Positions 24,151 through 36,600 of a stretch of 64,000 nucleotides of DNA are shown here, in pieces. The notes beneath the pieces were generated by a model. The model made no database searches, was not told the origin of the DNA, and saw only the letters and a program-made list of their open reading frames with translations. Location of the stretch: assembly GCA_007922225.1 (NCBI GenBank), contig ML679954.1, positions 18,885,008-18,949,007 of the forward strand, written 5' to 3'. Made by a program: the position numbers and the translations under genes. The first letter of the stretch is position 1, and the number at the start of each line of letters is the position of its first letter. This DNA is from Emydura subglobosa (Eukaryota; Chordata; Testudines; Chelidae).

Positions 24151-24279
24151 ATAATAACACATAATACAAATTAAATTGCCAATTATATGAGGAAATTCCA
24201 ACTAAAACATTAGAAAAGTTAAAGAAAAGTTGACATTTAATGGAAAAAACAAAGACAAAAGTTTACTATTTTGCAGTTG

Positions 24280-24410
24280 CATTCATCAGCAGATCTCAAA
24301 GCATTTTGCAAATAGCCCTATCTTAGAGTTGGAATAACTGAGGTACAGCGGGATTAAATTTTTCACCCAGAGATATAGTGCAGCAACAACTTGAACTGAT
24401 GTCAGTGAGC
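24280..24410 (+). repeat. CORE-SINE/MIR-like relic
   Basis: Reads 'ctcaaagcattttgcaaata', 'ggaataactgaggtacagcg', 'ggattaaatttttcaccca'. This parallels the classical '..GGAAACTGAGGCACAGAG..GGTTAAGTGACTTGCCCA..' core shared by MIR and reptilian relatives. Much decayed. Confidence 0.55.
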
Positions 24411-24808
24411 TGGGGGTATCTGGCATATTGAAAAATAAGACCATAGATATGAGTATACCAAAAAAAATCACACTTGAAAAATTATCCCTAAACTACTCAG
24501 CAAGGCAGTGGAAGAATTAAAAGTGAAACTCAAGTTTTCTGATGTTGTCCCCTACTGTGATTATTATTTTGATACCTAATACATTTGAGAAACAAGAACA
24601 GGCAGTCTGAGACAACATGCCATCCTCTATATATTTATCTAGATTTCCTAATTTTGTATTATACCATTTAATCCCAAACACAAAATTAGGCATCTCTTGC
24701 CTTTACATTTACTACTTTCTTCAATTGCCTCTTGCAATAATTTTCACCACAGATTTTCAAAGGCATTGCTCTGTTCAGCATTGCTAGGCCTAAGAAGCAG
24801 AATTTCAA
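24411..24808. other. No feature recognised
   Basis: AT-rich, nothing named. Confidence 0.5.
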
Positions 24809-24862
24809 AGGTATTTAGACAATTAAAGATAGATGCCTAGTGGGATTTTCAAAAGTACCAAG
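24809..24862 (+). repeat. Short interspersed repeat, paralogue of 48894-48970
   Basis: 'tttcaaaggtatttagacaa' ... 'gtgggattttcaaaagtacc' matches the complement of 48894-48970. From memory both are halves of a palindromic MITE of about 120 bp. Confidence 0.55.
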
Positions 24863-24951
24863 GGCCCAGATCCACAAAGGTATTTAAGTTCCTAAAATGC
24901 CACTGACATCAATGGAAGTTAGGAGCCTAAATACCTTTGTGGATCTGGGCC
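24863..24951. mobile_element. 89-bp MITE with 33-bp terminal inverted repeats
   Basis: The ends are GGCCCAGATCCACAAAGG and its exact complement. The inverted arms extend 33 bp (24863-24895 and 24919-24951) with only two mismatches, leaving a 23-bp loop with 'tgacatcaatgg'. It is the best-preserved small palindrome in the window. It sits next to another repeat fragment, and no clear target-site duplication is visible. Confidence 0.85.
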
Positions 24952-25697
24952 GAGGTGCCCATTTATAGCCTTTCATCCCAAAGCCTACCTAAGCACTTAA
25001 GACGTACAGAAATTTATCACTTCACCCACTACTGAAATGCAGCCCCAGCTAGAGAGAAAATTTCTTAGTTTTTTGGGGTTTTTTTTGTTTTGTTTTTTTT
25101 TAAACTGCAAGCCCACCCAGTGGCTTAGGGAGGAAGTAAAGAAGAATACAATATCCAAATGAAAGGATGAGAAATTTAAATTAGCAGAGTGCAATTATCC
25201 AAATTAGAATATAACATGTAACACTCCCACCCTTCTTCTGAAAAGTTCTGTCTGATTTGTAACAAAGTGAAAGCAGTCAAGACCCTGGTTTTCATTTTCA
25301 TGAAAAATAGCATCTCTAACAGCAAAGTGCTCCCTAATGTCACTCCATGGCATCAGAGGGCATTGCTGAATCAACACCATTTCCTGAATGACCTTGGCAA
25401 CCTGCTAGAGAACAGCGATGTTGGGACATGTATATAGCACATCTGCAGGAAAAAGAGGATGTTAATTTTCCCCAAAAGTGTTGCCCTATATTGACAAATT
25501 TATATTCTAGTTATTACAAATCTACAAAATAGTACTTGTCAGATTCTCAGCTGTGTAAATTGACCTAGTGTCACCAAATTTGATAGAGAGAGGCCGACTT
25601 ACACTAGCTGTATAGTATGCCTATTCCTTCCTTCACTTTTTGGGTACCACGGTATTTATTATAGCTTCATCCTTTATAGCTTTTCTGAAGTAAATAT
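24952..25697. other. No feature recognised
   Basis: AT-rich with T-rich tracts at 25066-25100. Around 25285-25380 the text 'catgaaaaatagcatctcta' may be an old SINE, but I cannot confirm it. Confidence 0.5.
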
Positions 25698-25770
25698 TGG
25701 GCCAATTAGAAGCCCATGGAAGTCAATGGAAAGATTTCTATTGCCTTAATGGGCTTTGATTCAGGCCAAC
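25698..25770. repeat. Palindromic MITE-like unit (family D)
   Basis: The left arm 'ggccaattagaagcccatgg' is near-complementary to the right arm 'atgggctttgattcaggcc', with 'aagtcaatgg' inside. About 73 bp. A second copy is at 28663-28735. Confidence 0.65.
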
Positions 25771-27799
25771 TGTAAACTGGACTGCAATTTTATAAATCAT
25801 GAATGAGTCTTGCACTTCAGTACAAAAAAATTGAGTAACGTTTTTCTTGATCAGTTAGCCACAGGTAATTTAAAATCTTTAAGTCAACCTGCAAGTAGTA
25901 AACTTGCAAAGGGATTTCATCTCTGGTCAATGAGCACATGTAAACTCCCATTAGCATTAACAGAAATATATCAAATGGAGATTTGATTCTAAAGAATATA
26001 ACCAGTAGGACTTACCTTGTAGCTCAGATAACCCAGCAGCATTGTTTCAAACAGACTTATCAAAGCCACTGAAACCTAACATAATGATATATATGTTAAT
26101 GCAGGGTTAGTAATATAATTAAGTAAAGCAAAAACGACCTTCAGAATTAAACTGAAAGACTAAAGACAATCAAAACTAGCTGATCTATGGTGAAGAAATC
26201 CTCTCAAACCATCTTAATCATTAAAGCTTAGTTCCAATCTTAAAACCTCTTATCACAGTATGTGCTGAATGTGCTGTTCCTGCCAAAAGATCCATTAGTA
26301 TTAACCCCCTGCATTTGTCCAAAGTCCCACTGTCTGATAGGCGCTGCCCTCAGATTCTCCTCCATGGATATTGTTTCAGAAGGTTTACAGAATGGCCCTT
26401 CCATGGGTTTTTAGGGAAGGCCAAATAGGAACAGCAAGTTTCTGTCCCATGCTGCTACTGCCAGGCTTTTGGCATTTTCAGGGATTTATTCCGTTGTGAG
26501 ATGACAAAGTATTAAGAATGTGTTTAAAAATAAGACAACTGGTGGGATGAAGTCATGACCTTTTCAACCATTACACTGAACTAATCTTTTTCTGAGTGTG
26601 TGTGGGTCATAATTACTACCTAAAAAAGGTCTTAGACCTTAAACAGCAGAAAAAAAAAGATGTTATGCACTAATCAAATGGTAACATTCTTTTTTTTTTT
26701 TTTTTTTTTAATTCAGTGTGAGTTGAGCTAATGGACCTATACAATGTCAATAAAATGTATTAAACTAGTAAATATCTATTTGGTTTACACATTGCATAAT
26801 TTTACAATGTCGTCTTTTTAAAAAAAGGCACAAAACCAGCTTAAACTTATGCATATATAAAATAAAAAGTTACTAGATATTGTGAGAATTGCTATTTCTA
26901 CAAATGTATAACTTAGTTTGGGGTCTGGAATCAAATTAGTCTAAATTCCTAATTTAAAATTAATACTCAATACTAATGAAAGCTCAACATGCTGTACTTG
27001 CTCTTCAAATTACATTATCAAGATTCAAAATGGATAGTGTGAATTAGAAGATATTAAAAAAAATCACCAACATATTTGTCTCTTCTAATATTTAGCATTG
27101 CTCCAGATAAAGTGAAGCTTTTATCTTGCATAAAAATGAAATTTAGATTGCTGTCACTATATAATATTATATATCCTCCTATTTTGTGTGTGTTTGTGTC
27201 TCTTTTCCTGTGTCCATTGACAAGAGTAGGTTAACAACATAAGAATAAGCCTTGAACCAGGGCCATAACCTATTAAGCCTATGACTCAACATTTAAAAAT
27301 TAAATCAGAAAAATAATCATTAAAAGGAAAAATGAGTTACTTAGGGAGAACTCCCACAACTATCTTCAAAGTTTTGTTGATAACTTTAATGCAAAACAAT
27401 AGCTTATTTTTGTAAACCGTGTAAAGTTTAATAACTGTGAGCCTGATTCCAATGTGCTGAGCACCTGAAATCCCATTACTTTATTTATTTTAGATTAAGA
27501 ATCATAAAGTCACTTACTTAAGAGATCAGCCATATAACAGAAAAGAGCCAGAAGCAACCCCACACAACATCACTAAATAAACTATAATAATGCAGCTCAG
27601 ATTTAAGAAGAAAAGTGAGGGGTCTCAAGTAACATTTCTTAAACGGTATCTCCCTCCCCTCAAAGTGTACCCAGAAGCCTAACAAATCCAGACTATTTTG
27701 GACCAGGATGGGAATCAACTACCACAGCCAAAAAAGGCCCCTCACAGAGAATATTCTATTAGCAATTCATTATTCTTTACTGAGGGGAAGAATGATCAA
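25771..27799. other. No feature recognised
   Basis: AT-rich; a run of 20 T at 26690-26709. The minus-strand frame at 27518-27718 has no domain. Confidence 0.5.
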
Positions 27800-28054
27800 G
27801 TTTGAGTGCCATTGTTGATCTCAGCTGCAGCAGTGTGAAAACCAATTTCGTAGATAGGCAGGGCGTCCCGAACCACCTAGAGCTTTGTAAGTGAAAACCA
27901 ACAACTTAAAATGTATCTGGAAACCCCCAGGCAGCCAGTGCAGATCACAAAGCACTGGTGCAATGTGCTTATGGCAAGATGCTCCACTTACTATGCAGAC
28001 TGCCATAATCTGCACTAGGGTTGGCTTCCTTGTGGATTTAAAGTATAGTCCCAA
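27800..28054 (-). pseudogene. L2/CR1-clade LINE, ORF2 C-terminal fragment
   Basis: The minus-strand frame contains HIAPVLCDLHWLPGGFQ and then FKLLVFTYKALGG and PAYL. These match the HITPVLKSLHWLPV..RI.FKILLLTYKAL..PPYL signature that follows the RT domain in L2-type LINEs. Only this C-terminal part, about 77 codons, survives. No start, stop or 3' end can be assigned. It is a dead fragment. Confidence 0.75.
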
Positions 28055-28092
28055 ATAGAATGCATAACAAAGTTGAGACTAATAACCTCAAT

Positions 28093-28215
28093 CCTGGTCT
28101 ATACTACACACTTATGTCAATATAACTGTGTCATTAAGGCATGAAAAATCCATGCCCCTGAATGCTGCAGTTACACCAGTGCAGTGCAGACAGCGTTATG
28201 TCGATGGGAGGACTA
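28093..28215. mobile_element. MITE with CTGGTCTAYACTAC terminus
   Basis: Starts 'cctggtctatactacacac' and ends 'cagtgcagacagcgttatgtc', with inverted inner parts ('cttatgtcaatataactgtg' versus 'tgcagttacaccag') and a centre at 'atgaaaaatccatgcccctg'. From memory this is a common turtle non-autonomous DNA transposon. Its terminal GTCTACACT-type sequence resembles the Harbinger ends at 41378 and 45426. Confidence 0.6.
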
Positions 28216-28662
28216 GACAAACTCTTAGTAAAGGCTGCAAGATTGGGTCCAATAGATTTTATTTAGTTCTATGGAAAAATAGAATATTAAAACTTTGTTA
28301 CTCTCTTGACCTACAGTAATTTATATAAATACATGTAGATTCCAGAGTAGTGAAACATTCAACATCCTATAGGTGGAAATATCTTTGCTTTCTTATCTAA
28401 TTTTAATTAATTTAGATTCATCACCATAGTGGGATTCCAAGGAAGCAGACTTATTTGTTTGCTAGCCTTTCTATATATTTATTAGCTTCTCTGAAGTTTT
28501 AAAATTCACTGTACGAGGGCTATAAAAATGTAATTGTTAAAAAAGTCCTAATTTTACATTACCTGTAATCCCCATAAAGGCAAGCTTCTGTTCACCCAAA
28601 TAATAGGAGACCTGTTGAATCATAATGACACAATAAATGTGACACTCATCAAATGATGCTTA
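28216..28662. other. No feature recognised
   Basis: AT-rich, nothing identified. Confidence 0.5.
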
Positions 28663-28735
28663 TGGTCCTGATCCAAAGCCCAGTAAAGTCTAGGGATTGA
28701 CACCCATTGACTTCAATGGGTTTTGCATCAGCCAC
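28663..28735. repeat. Palindromic MITE-like unit (family D), second copy
   Basis: 'ggtcctgatccaaagcccag' at the left is near-complementary to 'cttcaatgggttttgcatca' at the right. Same family as 25698-25770. Confidence 0.65.
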
Positions 28736-31700
28736 TATTTTTAAAGTAATTAAAAATAAAAGCCAGATGATCAGTATTTGGAGTGGTGTAAAATGGTTAA
28801 TCACAACCCATATTTTATATGCATAATTATTCACTCAGCATTGACAATCCAATAGTCATTCTAACCTAGAAGCAGTCACTGACTTTCTTTGGATCTAACC
28901 TAACAGTCAATTAAATCAGTCAAAAGTTTCATTGATTTCAGTGGATGCTGTTTAAAGAGGTAGAGTGAAACTGTCTTTCATTGGAACCATTAATTTATGG
29001 TAGAAAAATCAAATCTAATCACTTTCTTTACCAGTACTTTCTCTTTTTCTATCTGTTATATACAGCTGATAAGTTTTAAACTAGTACTAGTTGGTGATAA
29101 TTTATTTTCACTTGTTCTGAAACTGGAAATATTAACTCATGTCAGTTGCAAAACCCCATTATTTATGAATTTTTCCTAAGGATCTATTTTTGTCTTGGTG
29201 AAATTTGGGCTCCTTCATTCAGTGCTTAGTATTTCAACAACATGAAATGCCATCTTGATACAGTACCAGTAAAATTAGCCACACATTACTGCTGGTCACT
29301 GTGCTTCCCTAGACTATATAATCACGTTTTCTATCTCAGTAAGGAAATACATTTCTAGAATCAAAATAGTCTCGATCATCTGGAAATCATGATTATTGCA
29401 TCTAATATGATGGTGTTTAGTTGTCCGGATATAGGCAAGTAAGTGCAATATTCAACCTATCTTTGAGTCTCAAAAGACATGGTGTTTGAGATTACTTGCT
29501 CCCCAGTTCTGGAGTCTTAAAATCCCACCAGTCTTTGGAGAAAGGGTGTGTTTCTTTGCCGGTAACTCAAAGTTATTGAGTGGAATTAATTCTGTAAGGC
29601 AAGAAATTCTCTGAACAAATTTTATAGATCCATCCATATAGCTCAAATGTGTCCAGAAAGGCTGTATGATTCAGACAGTTCTGTTACTATGGGCTGTTAT
29701 CCCTCATTGATACACATAACTTTGTCTATATAACTTTATGTATATGCATTAAAGAAATCAGAATATATGTGTCTTTGTACTCAAACGTTTTTAAAAACTC
29801 TGGAACTCACCAATCAATCTTTGCAGGTGTGTAGTTTTGACTGGAACATCCCCTGTTTAATTCCTTGCTGCCAGAAGTCAATATATTCACACACACACAG
29901 GCCATGTCCAGATGTATATGGAAACACCATTGCAAAAAGATTTTTTGGGGAAAAATTATGGGTGTGGGTTAATTCGTTAGATAACACTATTCTATAAAAT
30001 ATGTCAAACACTATGCAGACTAATTCAGTTGTGATAGGCACAGAGATTCAAAAGAAGGCAGATCACACTGACCAACTAGTTCAGTGTGTATTTTAGATAC
30101 ATAAATTCACATCACTAAAAGGCAGATCCTTTTAAACAAAAATAGAAAATACATTTATTTTCAAATGTGATCCAATACAAAAATCAAGAGATTAATAGAA
30201 AAATGAGGTGCTTTCAAAGGAAGAAGCATGAAGGAAGTGCTGAAAATGTGTAATTTTATAAAGCAGGTCTAGGATGGATGGGTGAGGAAAGAACATTGGT
30301 AGGTACAGTTTTCATAATCTCGAAAGCAAAGATTGGGCCAAACTAGAGTTGCCATCTTCTAGTAGGGATATCTTTAATCTCTGGTTATTTCAGTGAGAGA
30401 CTGTGTGGAAAAAACAGCTATTATAAATGTGTGATGTGCTCCTGTCTTGCATTTATAGAGCAAGTCATCCCCTCTGACACAACTGCATGCATGAAGGAAG
30501 TGAATATTTCCATGACTTTTTAATTGTGGAAAATAGAACTCTTTTTGCCCCCTTCTCAAAGGTTCAGGAGGGGCCCAAAAGGACTTTGTGGACTGGACAT
30601 AAAAAATGGGTATGTTTCTCCATCTGTGTGGTTGAGGAATATCCATAGATATTGTGGTATCCACACAGAGGGCTTGTCCATCCATGCTGCCATTGACTCC
30701 CTGCTCAAGCCTTTGTGTTCTTGCTCTAGCTGAAGGGGTGGAAACTGCTGATCAAAAGTAAATTCTGAAATAAGCCATATTTTTCTTCCATGGGGATTTC
30801 TGAAGGAAATGTCATGGATTTGCTGCGTAGCAAGACCACAGAGGGAAGCTTCCCTGGTTCTGTTCCTTCTGCTGCAATTGCGTTGTGATAGTTGTGGGGG
30901 CTTTTTTGTTGGTTTGGGGTTTTTTTTGGCTCCATTACCTCTCTTCGTTGTTTACTGGGCAGTTGGTCTAGTAATTCTGTTGGTTTGATTCCTTACAAGC
31001 TTTTTAGGGGCTTGTCCACCTCCCCCTTTCCCTCCTCCCCTCCCCCCAAAAAAAAACAAAAACAAAAAAACACCTTCACAAGCCCAGTAGTTGATAGCCA
31101 CGATATTTTGGTTGGTTGATCTATATTTTAAATGCATCCTACATCTTACACTAACAGGAAGCTGTAGACATTAACAGACTCAGAATGTATTTTATGATTC
31201 AAGGTCCTACAGACATGGTGGGCCATTGGTTGGTACTGTGAAGTTATGGCTCAGATACACTCTTTCTAAAACACAGCACTTTTAAGAATGTGACGCCAGC
31301 GGTTGGTTGGGCTGTTCCTTATGGATAGAGCTCTGAATTAAAATCTATTGGGGCTCTGTGTGGGCACAGGTTATGTCTGTGTAGAACAGTTGGTAGGGTC
31401 AGGGCCCAGTGAGAATGCCCAAAGTGATTTATCTGTGAAATTCCTAGACGGATGGAAGCCACGTGAGTGGAAGAGGCAAGTAAGTTAATAGTGTGTTGTA
31501 ATATATTTAGCAAAATATAATGGGATAATACAGAGTGATGGGAGGGAGACACTCTGGCAGGTTAATTATTAGAGATTTAGACTCAAAGAACAAATAGTTT
31601 GGGGAAGGTCTGGAGAATTACCCTGGTTTGAAACATACAAATAAATTGCTGTATGTGACTACAGAGGTATCTAAGTATACCTGCAAGCAATGAGTACAGG

Positions 31701-32611
31701 GGTGATTACTGCCTACCTCATCTTTTAATTTGTAGTAGATATCCAGAACTAAGAAGCTTGCACATAAATAAAACATGTTTGGTTTATACATTTAGAAAGT
31801 TTTGTTTTACCATTCATATTTCTCAAGTGTCCTCATTTTCAGGCATCTCCATGTTTCACATTAAACATTGTTCTTAACTCCTAAACTTGTGCTGGTCCTC
31901 ATTGAGGAATGGGATTTAAGAGAATAACTCAGCTATAAAAATAAGTTACATTGTAATTAGGTTTTATGAAATTTTTGTATTAAAACTACTTAAATTAAAA
32001 CAGCTTGAAGGATCTTGTAGAAAGTGCTCCTTTGGGCATGATCCATGTTTGAGAGCACATACCATACTTTTACCAAAATTACTCACATCATGAAAGAAAC
32101 GGCATGCATTCTTCAATGACAGAGTGAAGTGTACGGTATGTCACTATGCTGTTCCATAATAGGCATGCTGTGGGGAGAACAATCAGCAGGAGCTGATGAT
32201 ATAGATTCCCAACCCCATCAGGAAGCCACCAGGAACTTTGGAGCCTTTCACTAATATGTCACCATCTGATTGAATGGCTTTATTTACTCTTTTTTATAGC
32301 CTAGCTTTATGCAGTGGAGATGGGCCGGGTGGAAGAGTGGCACATTCATCCTTTTATCACTGGATAGCAATAAGGAAGTAAGAGAGGCTAGATTTCCTGA
32401 ACAGGAAAAGAAAGGATTGAAAGGGAATTGTTTGCCTTACAACAGTAAGAGACAGCAGCTAAATTCATTGTTTTAACTGTTGCCCATTTTTTTTTTTTAC
32501 TGGCAATCAGTCTGCAGGGAGGGAAAACTAAAGGACAATATTGCATTTATCAGAACTAAAAGAGCATTAACTATGACTAGTAAAAGTGGCAGCTGAAGAC
32601 TCTTTGGCTGT
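28736..32611. other. No feature recognised
   Basis: A long AT-rich stretch. 31020-31070 is a C-rich then A-rich simple tract. Short frames (30374-30685 -, 30524-30733 +, 31319-31552 -) overlap in antiphase and carry no motif. Confidence 0.5.
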
Positions 32612-32712
32612 CATCCAGCAAACATTTAGGCATGTGGGTAACTTTACTTATGGTCAGTGGTACTACATACATGTATGGAGTTACACATGCGCTTGAGTTT
32701 TTGCAGGATTGA
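32612..32712. repeat. Palindromic MITE-like unit (family A), second copy
   Basis: 'catccagcaaacatttaggc' and 'atgtgggtaactttacttat' at the left, 'gagttacacatgcgcttgag' and 'tttttgcaggattgag' at the right. The arms are near-complementary, and the core is shared with 4626-4747. Confidence 0.6.
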
Positions 32713-34509
32713 GACTTTAGACTGTGGTGTAACTGTTACAATTTTCTAAGCTTCTGCATAAACTGCAAGTGTTATCACTATTCTTTGTTATGTTTGAATT
32801 TTAATTGATATCACGTTGACTCTAACGTTACCCATAGCTATTCTAGCACACTAACTCTATTAGATCTGGATTTGTCAAATACAGATTCTAGTATACATCG
32901 CATCACTTCTTTCTGCATCTCTAACTTTTCCATTATATTCTGCTTTTCTTTTTATAAACATTCCAATATTAGAAATTTTAGAAATATCCGCCATTGACCT
33001 AATAATGAACAGTTCTACTGCCATTAAGGCAACAATAAAACTACTGACTTCATTTAGAGTGGCATATGGCCCATAGGCTACAGCTCTCAAACTTTCTGCT
33101 TCGAGGGAAAGTGATGGCAACTGGATTAGGAAGTGTGAAAGGGTTGAGCAGTAGTTTTTTCCTTTACGAGGATCCTGTGTAGTTTGGGATTCATGTAATG
33201 GAAATGGAGCAAGGGATGAGCTACTATACATAGTATGTTGTCTCTGCCCCACCCCTAACCTGTCAGGTTTTCAGTGTGAAATCCACGTAGGAGACAATGC
33301 TGCTTCTGAATGAAGTCATGATAGAGACAGCTGGGGGAGGAGGGAAGCAGTTCTAGATGCAGGGCTGGTCAAAAGCTTCTGTCAACTTTTTTTAAAGGAA
33401 AATTGGGTTTTCAATTAAATGCATACTTTTGCAGAAAGTGTCTGCTTTTCTAAAATGTTCATGGGGAAACTGAAAACCAAGAAGGTGGCCAAAATATCTT
33501 TTGGTGTTTTCCACAAAAAATCAGTATTCTACAGGGAAAAATCCCAATTTCCATCAGCTCTAACTGGGCAGCAGGCAGCAGTAAGACTGCTGGAAAACTG
33601 TGCTACTAGGGTGAAGGAAGAATGTAGAGAACTGGTTCCCTGTGCTGTTGCCCCAAGACTTATGGGTGTTTTCTCCATGAAGCCTAAGACTCTGGAGGAA
33701 CGCCATGTTCTTTTCCTACTGTCAGAGGTCAAAATCCCCCATTTGGGGAGGATTGAAGGAAACACTGGGAGTTGTGTGGTGAATGTGAGGTGAATCTCTG
33801 GGCTTGACCACACAGTGCAACAAAGAGCATCAGAGGAGTATGATTTGGAAAGCTCACTAAATTGCTGCACTGTAATGGTCCCATGTAGACCTTACTGAGG
33901 TGCTCCAAAAGATACTTAGTTTGGGTTAAGAAACTTTTCGTGGTGGCAGGGACCTCTGATTTAGGCACAGGGCTGAACTAAGCCGTGTAGCAACATGAAA
34001 GCTCTGTTTCAGTGTGAGAGCAATCATTCAGCCATCATTACAGCTCATAACTTGAGAAGGGGAGGCAAGCAGAGAAAGGAATGACTGAAGCACTGTTTTA
34101 GATGCAGTAGGAGGAAGCTGCCAGGAATGGGTCTGCATGCCTCAATATCTTTAAAGCACTGCTACAGGGACAGACTCCCAGCTGCACATAGCTCCAGAGA
34201 TCCACTCTATTACTGCACAGCTTAGCATGTCTGCATTGTGAATACTAACTCTTGGTAGTCATTTCCTTCTCTCTCCAAAGCAAGGCTTCAGCTTATTTTG
34301 CCCATCTTTCCAGTGCATGCTCCCTGCTTCCTCACCTGCCAATCACCCTCCTGCTCTGCTCCTAATATGATGGACGTGTAATAGAGATGACAATTTCCTT
34401 CAATGTCCTGGACAAACCTTATTGAATTAAGTTAAACCAAGCCATAGTGAGTTAAGTTTAAGTATCTTAGGAATTCATTGTATTAAAAATGCAAATGTTT
34501 ACATATTAT
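32713..34509. other. Unannotated; possible old repeat at 33345-33560
   Basis: 33345-33560 ('ctggtcaaaagcttctgtca', 'cacaaaaaatcagtattcta') resembles a T/A-rich reptilian repeat also hinted at in 46720-46950. The frames at 32875-33252 (-), 33419-33793 (+) and 33529-33870 (-) overlap one another in opposite phases, and none has a domain. Confidence 0.45.
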
Positions 34510-35190
34510 TGTGGGACAATGTAATGTCTCGGTGGGTGGGGAGGGAAACATGAGTAATTTAAACTCTGGGAAGTATTAAAAGCTTCAGAGTACTATTTGA
34601 AACTGTGTGCCAGGCAAGAATGAACTCTTAAAGTTGAGTGAGTTTCCCAGGAAGTCTGTAGAGGAAGGGGTATGCAAATATACCCCTTCCATTTATGAAA
34701 GAACTCAGTCTTTTCAAGCATCAAGAATCATAGTGTTGCTTGTTCTGAGCTAAGGTGGTTATGAACTTGTAACTACAGAAAAACCCCTCTGTAGGATTTG
34801 AAGGACTGACTCCTACCAGAGCCCTTGCTACAGCTGGGGTGATCTCTGGTAAGCTTATTAGCATGTGTAGGTTCTTTTATTGTTTTAATACGTTTTCCCT
34901 GTTATGCTTTTCCCTTAAAAATAAATTTGCTTGCTCAGGAAAAGCTGTGTGGTAACCATTAATTGTGGGCAAGTATGTTGTTTAAAGTCTGTAAAGAGAA
35001 AGCAAAGCAGGTCTATTTAGATGATCTGACTTGCTAGGGAACTCTCAGTATAGGCAGGGAATTGTGCAGCCTGAAAAAAAAAACCTGCTCAGGAGGGAGC
35101 CAGAAGCCTGAGAGTGGGTGCCCTTGGTGGACGATAAAGAGGTAATACAGCTTCAGTTGCCTTGAACTGTGACAGGGTGGACAAGTAGAG
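34510..35190 (+). repeat. LTR-like block, sense
   Basis: Begins TGTGGGACAATG, has a TATA-like 'gtattaaaagc' near 34573 and an AATAAA at 34920-34925 followed by 'gcttgctcagg' and 'gtgtggtaacca'. TG start, promoter and poly-A signal in this order fit a solo LTR of about 450 bp with some internal sequence to about 35190. From memory the sequence recurs in turtle genomes. No gag or pol motif and no target-site duplication were identified. Confidence 0.5.
34920..34925 (+). terminator. Poly-A signal of the LTR-like block
   Basis: AATAAA, about 350 bp downstream of the TATA-like site, as expected for an LTR. Confidence 0.45.
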
Positions 35191-36008
35191 GAGTTGGAAG
35201 ATGGCAGTGATATATTCATTGATTTATAATGTATGTGATACAATCTGAAATGTTATGCAGCAGCTTGGCAAAAAGATACATATTCCACAGACATTATTAC
35301 ACAATATGAGCAAAAATACAGTAAGCACTTGGAGTAATAAAGACCAAAATGTTTTTGATTGAAAATCATATTACATTTTCATTGCATACTTTATCATATT
35401 CACTCAGAAGGACTGAATTAGTTTTGCAATTTATGCTGCACCACAACCATCTATAAACACTGAAACTAAATCCCTGTTGGCAGGACATCAAATATTTATA
35501 AGCATGATTGATCTGTTTTAAGAAGTACTTTTTTGGGGGGAGAGGGGGAAGAAAGAAAATGTTACCATCCATGTCCTTGTGTAGGATCATCCAGGAGCAC
35601 TCGAATTATATATAACAAACAGCTTAATAACTTGAGAGAGAAATTGAACAATCGTATTCTGAGACCTGTTTGATAAAAGGAAATGAAATACAAATTCAGT
35701 TTCGTTAGATTTTGATTCATGTTTAATTTAATTTAAAACAACTTAAAAGGAAGAAGATATGCCCTCAAGGCAGAGAACTTGTGATGACAAGTATTCAAAT
35801 ATTAACATTGCGAAGTGTTTATGGAATAGCTTTGTGTAGGAAATGGGTTATTATTGCCCAAATGTGTAAAATATTAAAATATTAATGTAATGATGAAGTA
35901 GCACACTTTCGAAAATATAAAAGCTAACACCTGGCACAACTTGAACTGTACTACACACGAGGTCTAAAATAATGCAACCAAATATAATGCAGTGTCTTCT
36001 ACAAGCTT
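35191..36008. other. No feature recognised
   Basis: AT-rich, nothing identified. Confidence 0.5.
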
Positions 36009-36192
36009 AGGCCCCAATCAGGGAATGAGTCCCACGTGGGCAGATGCCTGCACCTGTGCACAGCCTTCAAACTCAAAGGGGCTCCACATAAGCTCAGGGT
36101 TTGTGCTCCAAGGATCCAATTGAAACCCATGGAACTATTGACTTAATGGTTATTGAATCAGACTCCGAGTTCATTGCAGGATCAGGCCCAAA
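36009..36192. repeat. Composite palindromic MITE region
   Basis: The outer ends 'ggccccaatcagggaatgag' and 'ttgcaggatcaggccca' are imperfect complements. The interior includes 'ttgaaacccatggaactatt'. Probably two overlapping small palindromic units. Confidence 0.45.
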
Positions 36193-36534
36193 GAGATGCA
36201 CGTGATCTTGTAACTAAAGACAGTACAGCTTTAATTGCACCAGTGTACATTGTTTTTGTTTAAGAAAAGTCCCCACTAATTATAGTAATAGTCACTGTTG
36301 GCAAGGGCCAGCTGATGTAGAACAACAACATTAACAACCATTAGTCAATTGTGCACTTGTAGACTGAGACAACAATCCTGAATTTGGATCCCCGCAATTG
36401 GTGCCTTGTGCCCATGCAGAGTTTTATTGACTGATGTGAGCCCACACCGATCTGACAGCAGGAGCAGGATATTAGTAAGCACCAGTCAGCGATAACATAA
36501 CTAGTGTCTGTTGTTGTAAGGTAAGACCCCAATA

Positions 36535-36600
36535 TTTCAAGCACTTATGCATGTGAATAGGCCTATTGTACTCAATAGAACCAGTCCTGTGTGTTCCATG
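36535..36600. repeat. Palindromic MITE-like unit (family A), partial copy
   Basis: 'tttcaagcacttatgcatgt' followed by 'cctattgtactcaatagaac' is the left half and centre of family A. The right arm is lost. Confidence 0.45.

Noticed and set aside
33419..33870. Overlapping frames of about 120 codons on both strands as a gene
   Set aside because: Opposite-strand frames mirror each other, with no domain, and the left part resembles an old interspersed repeat.
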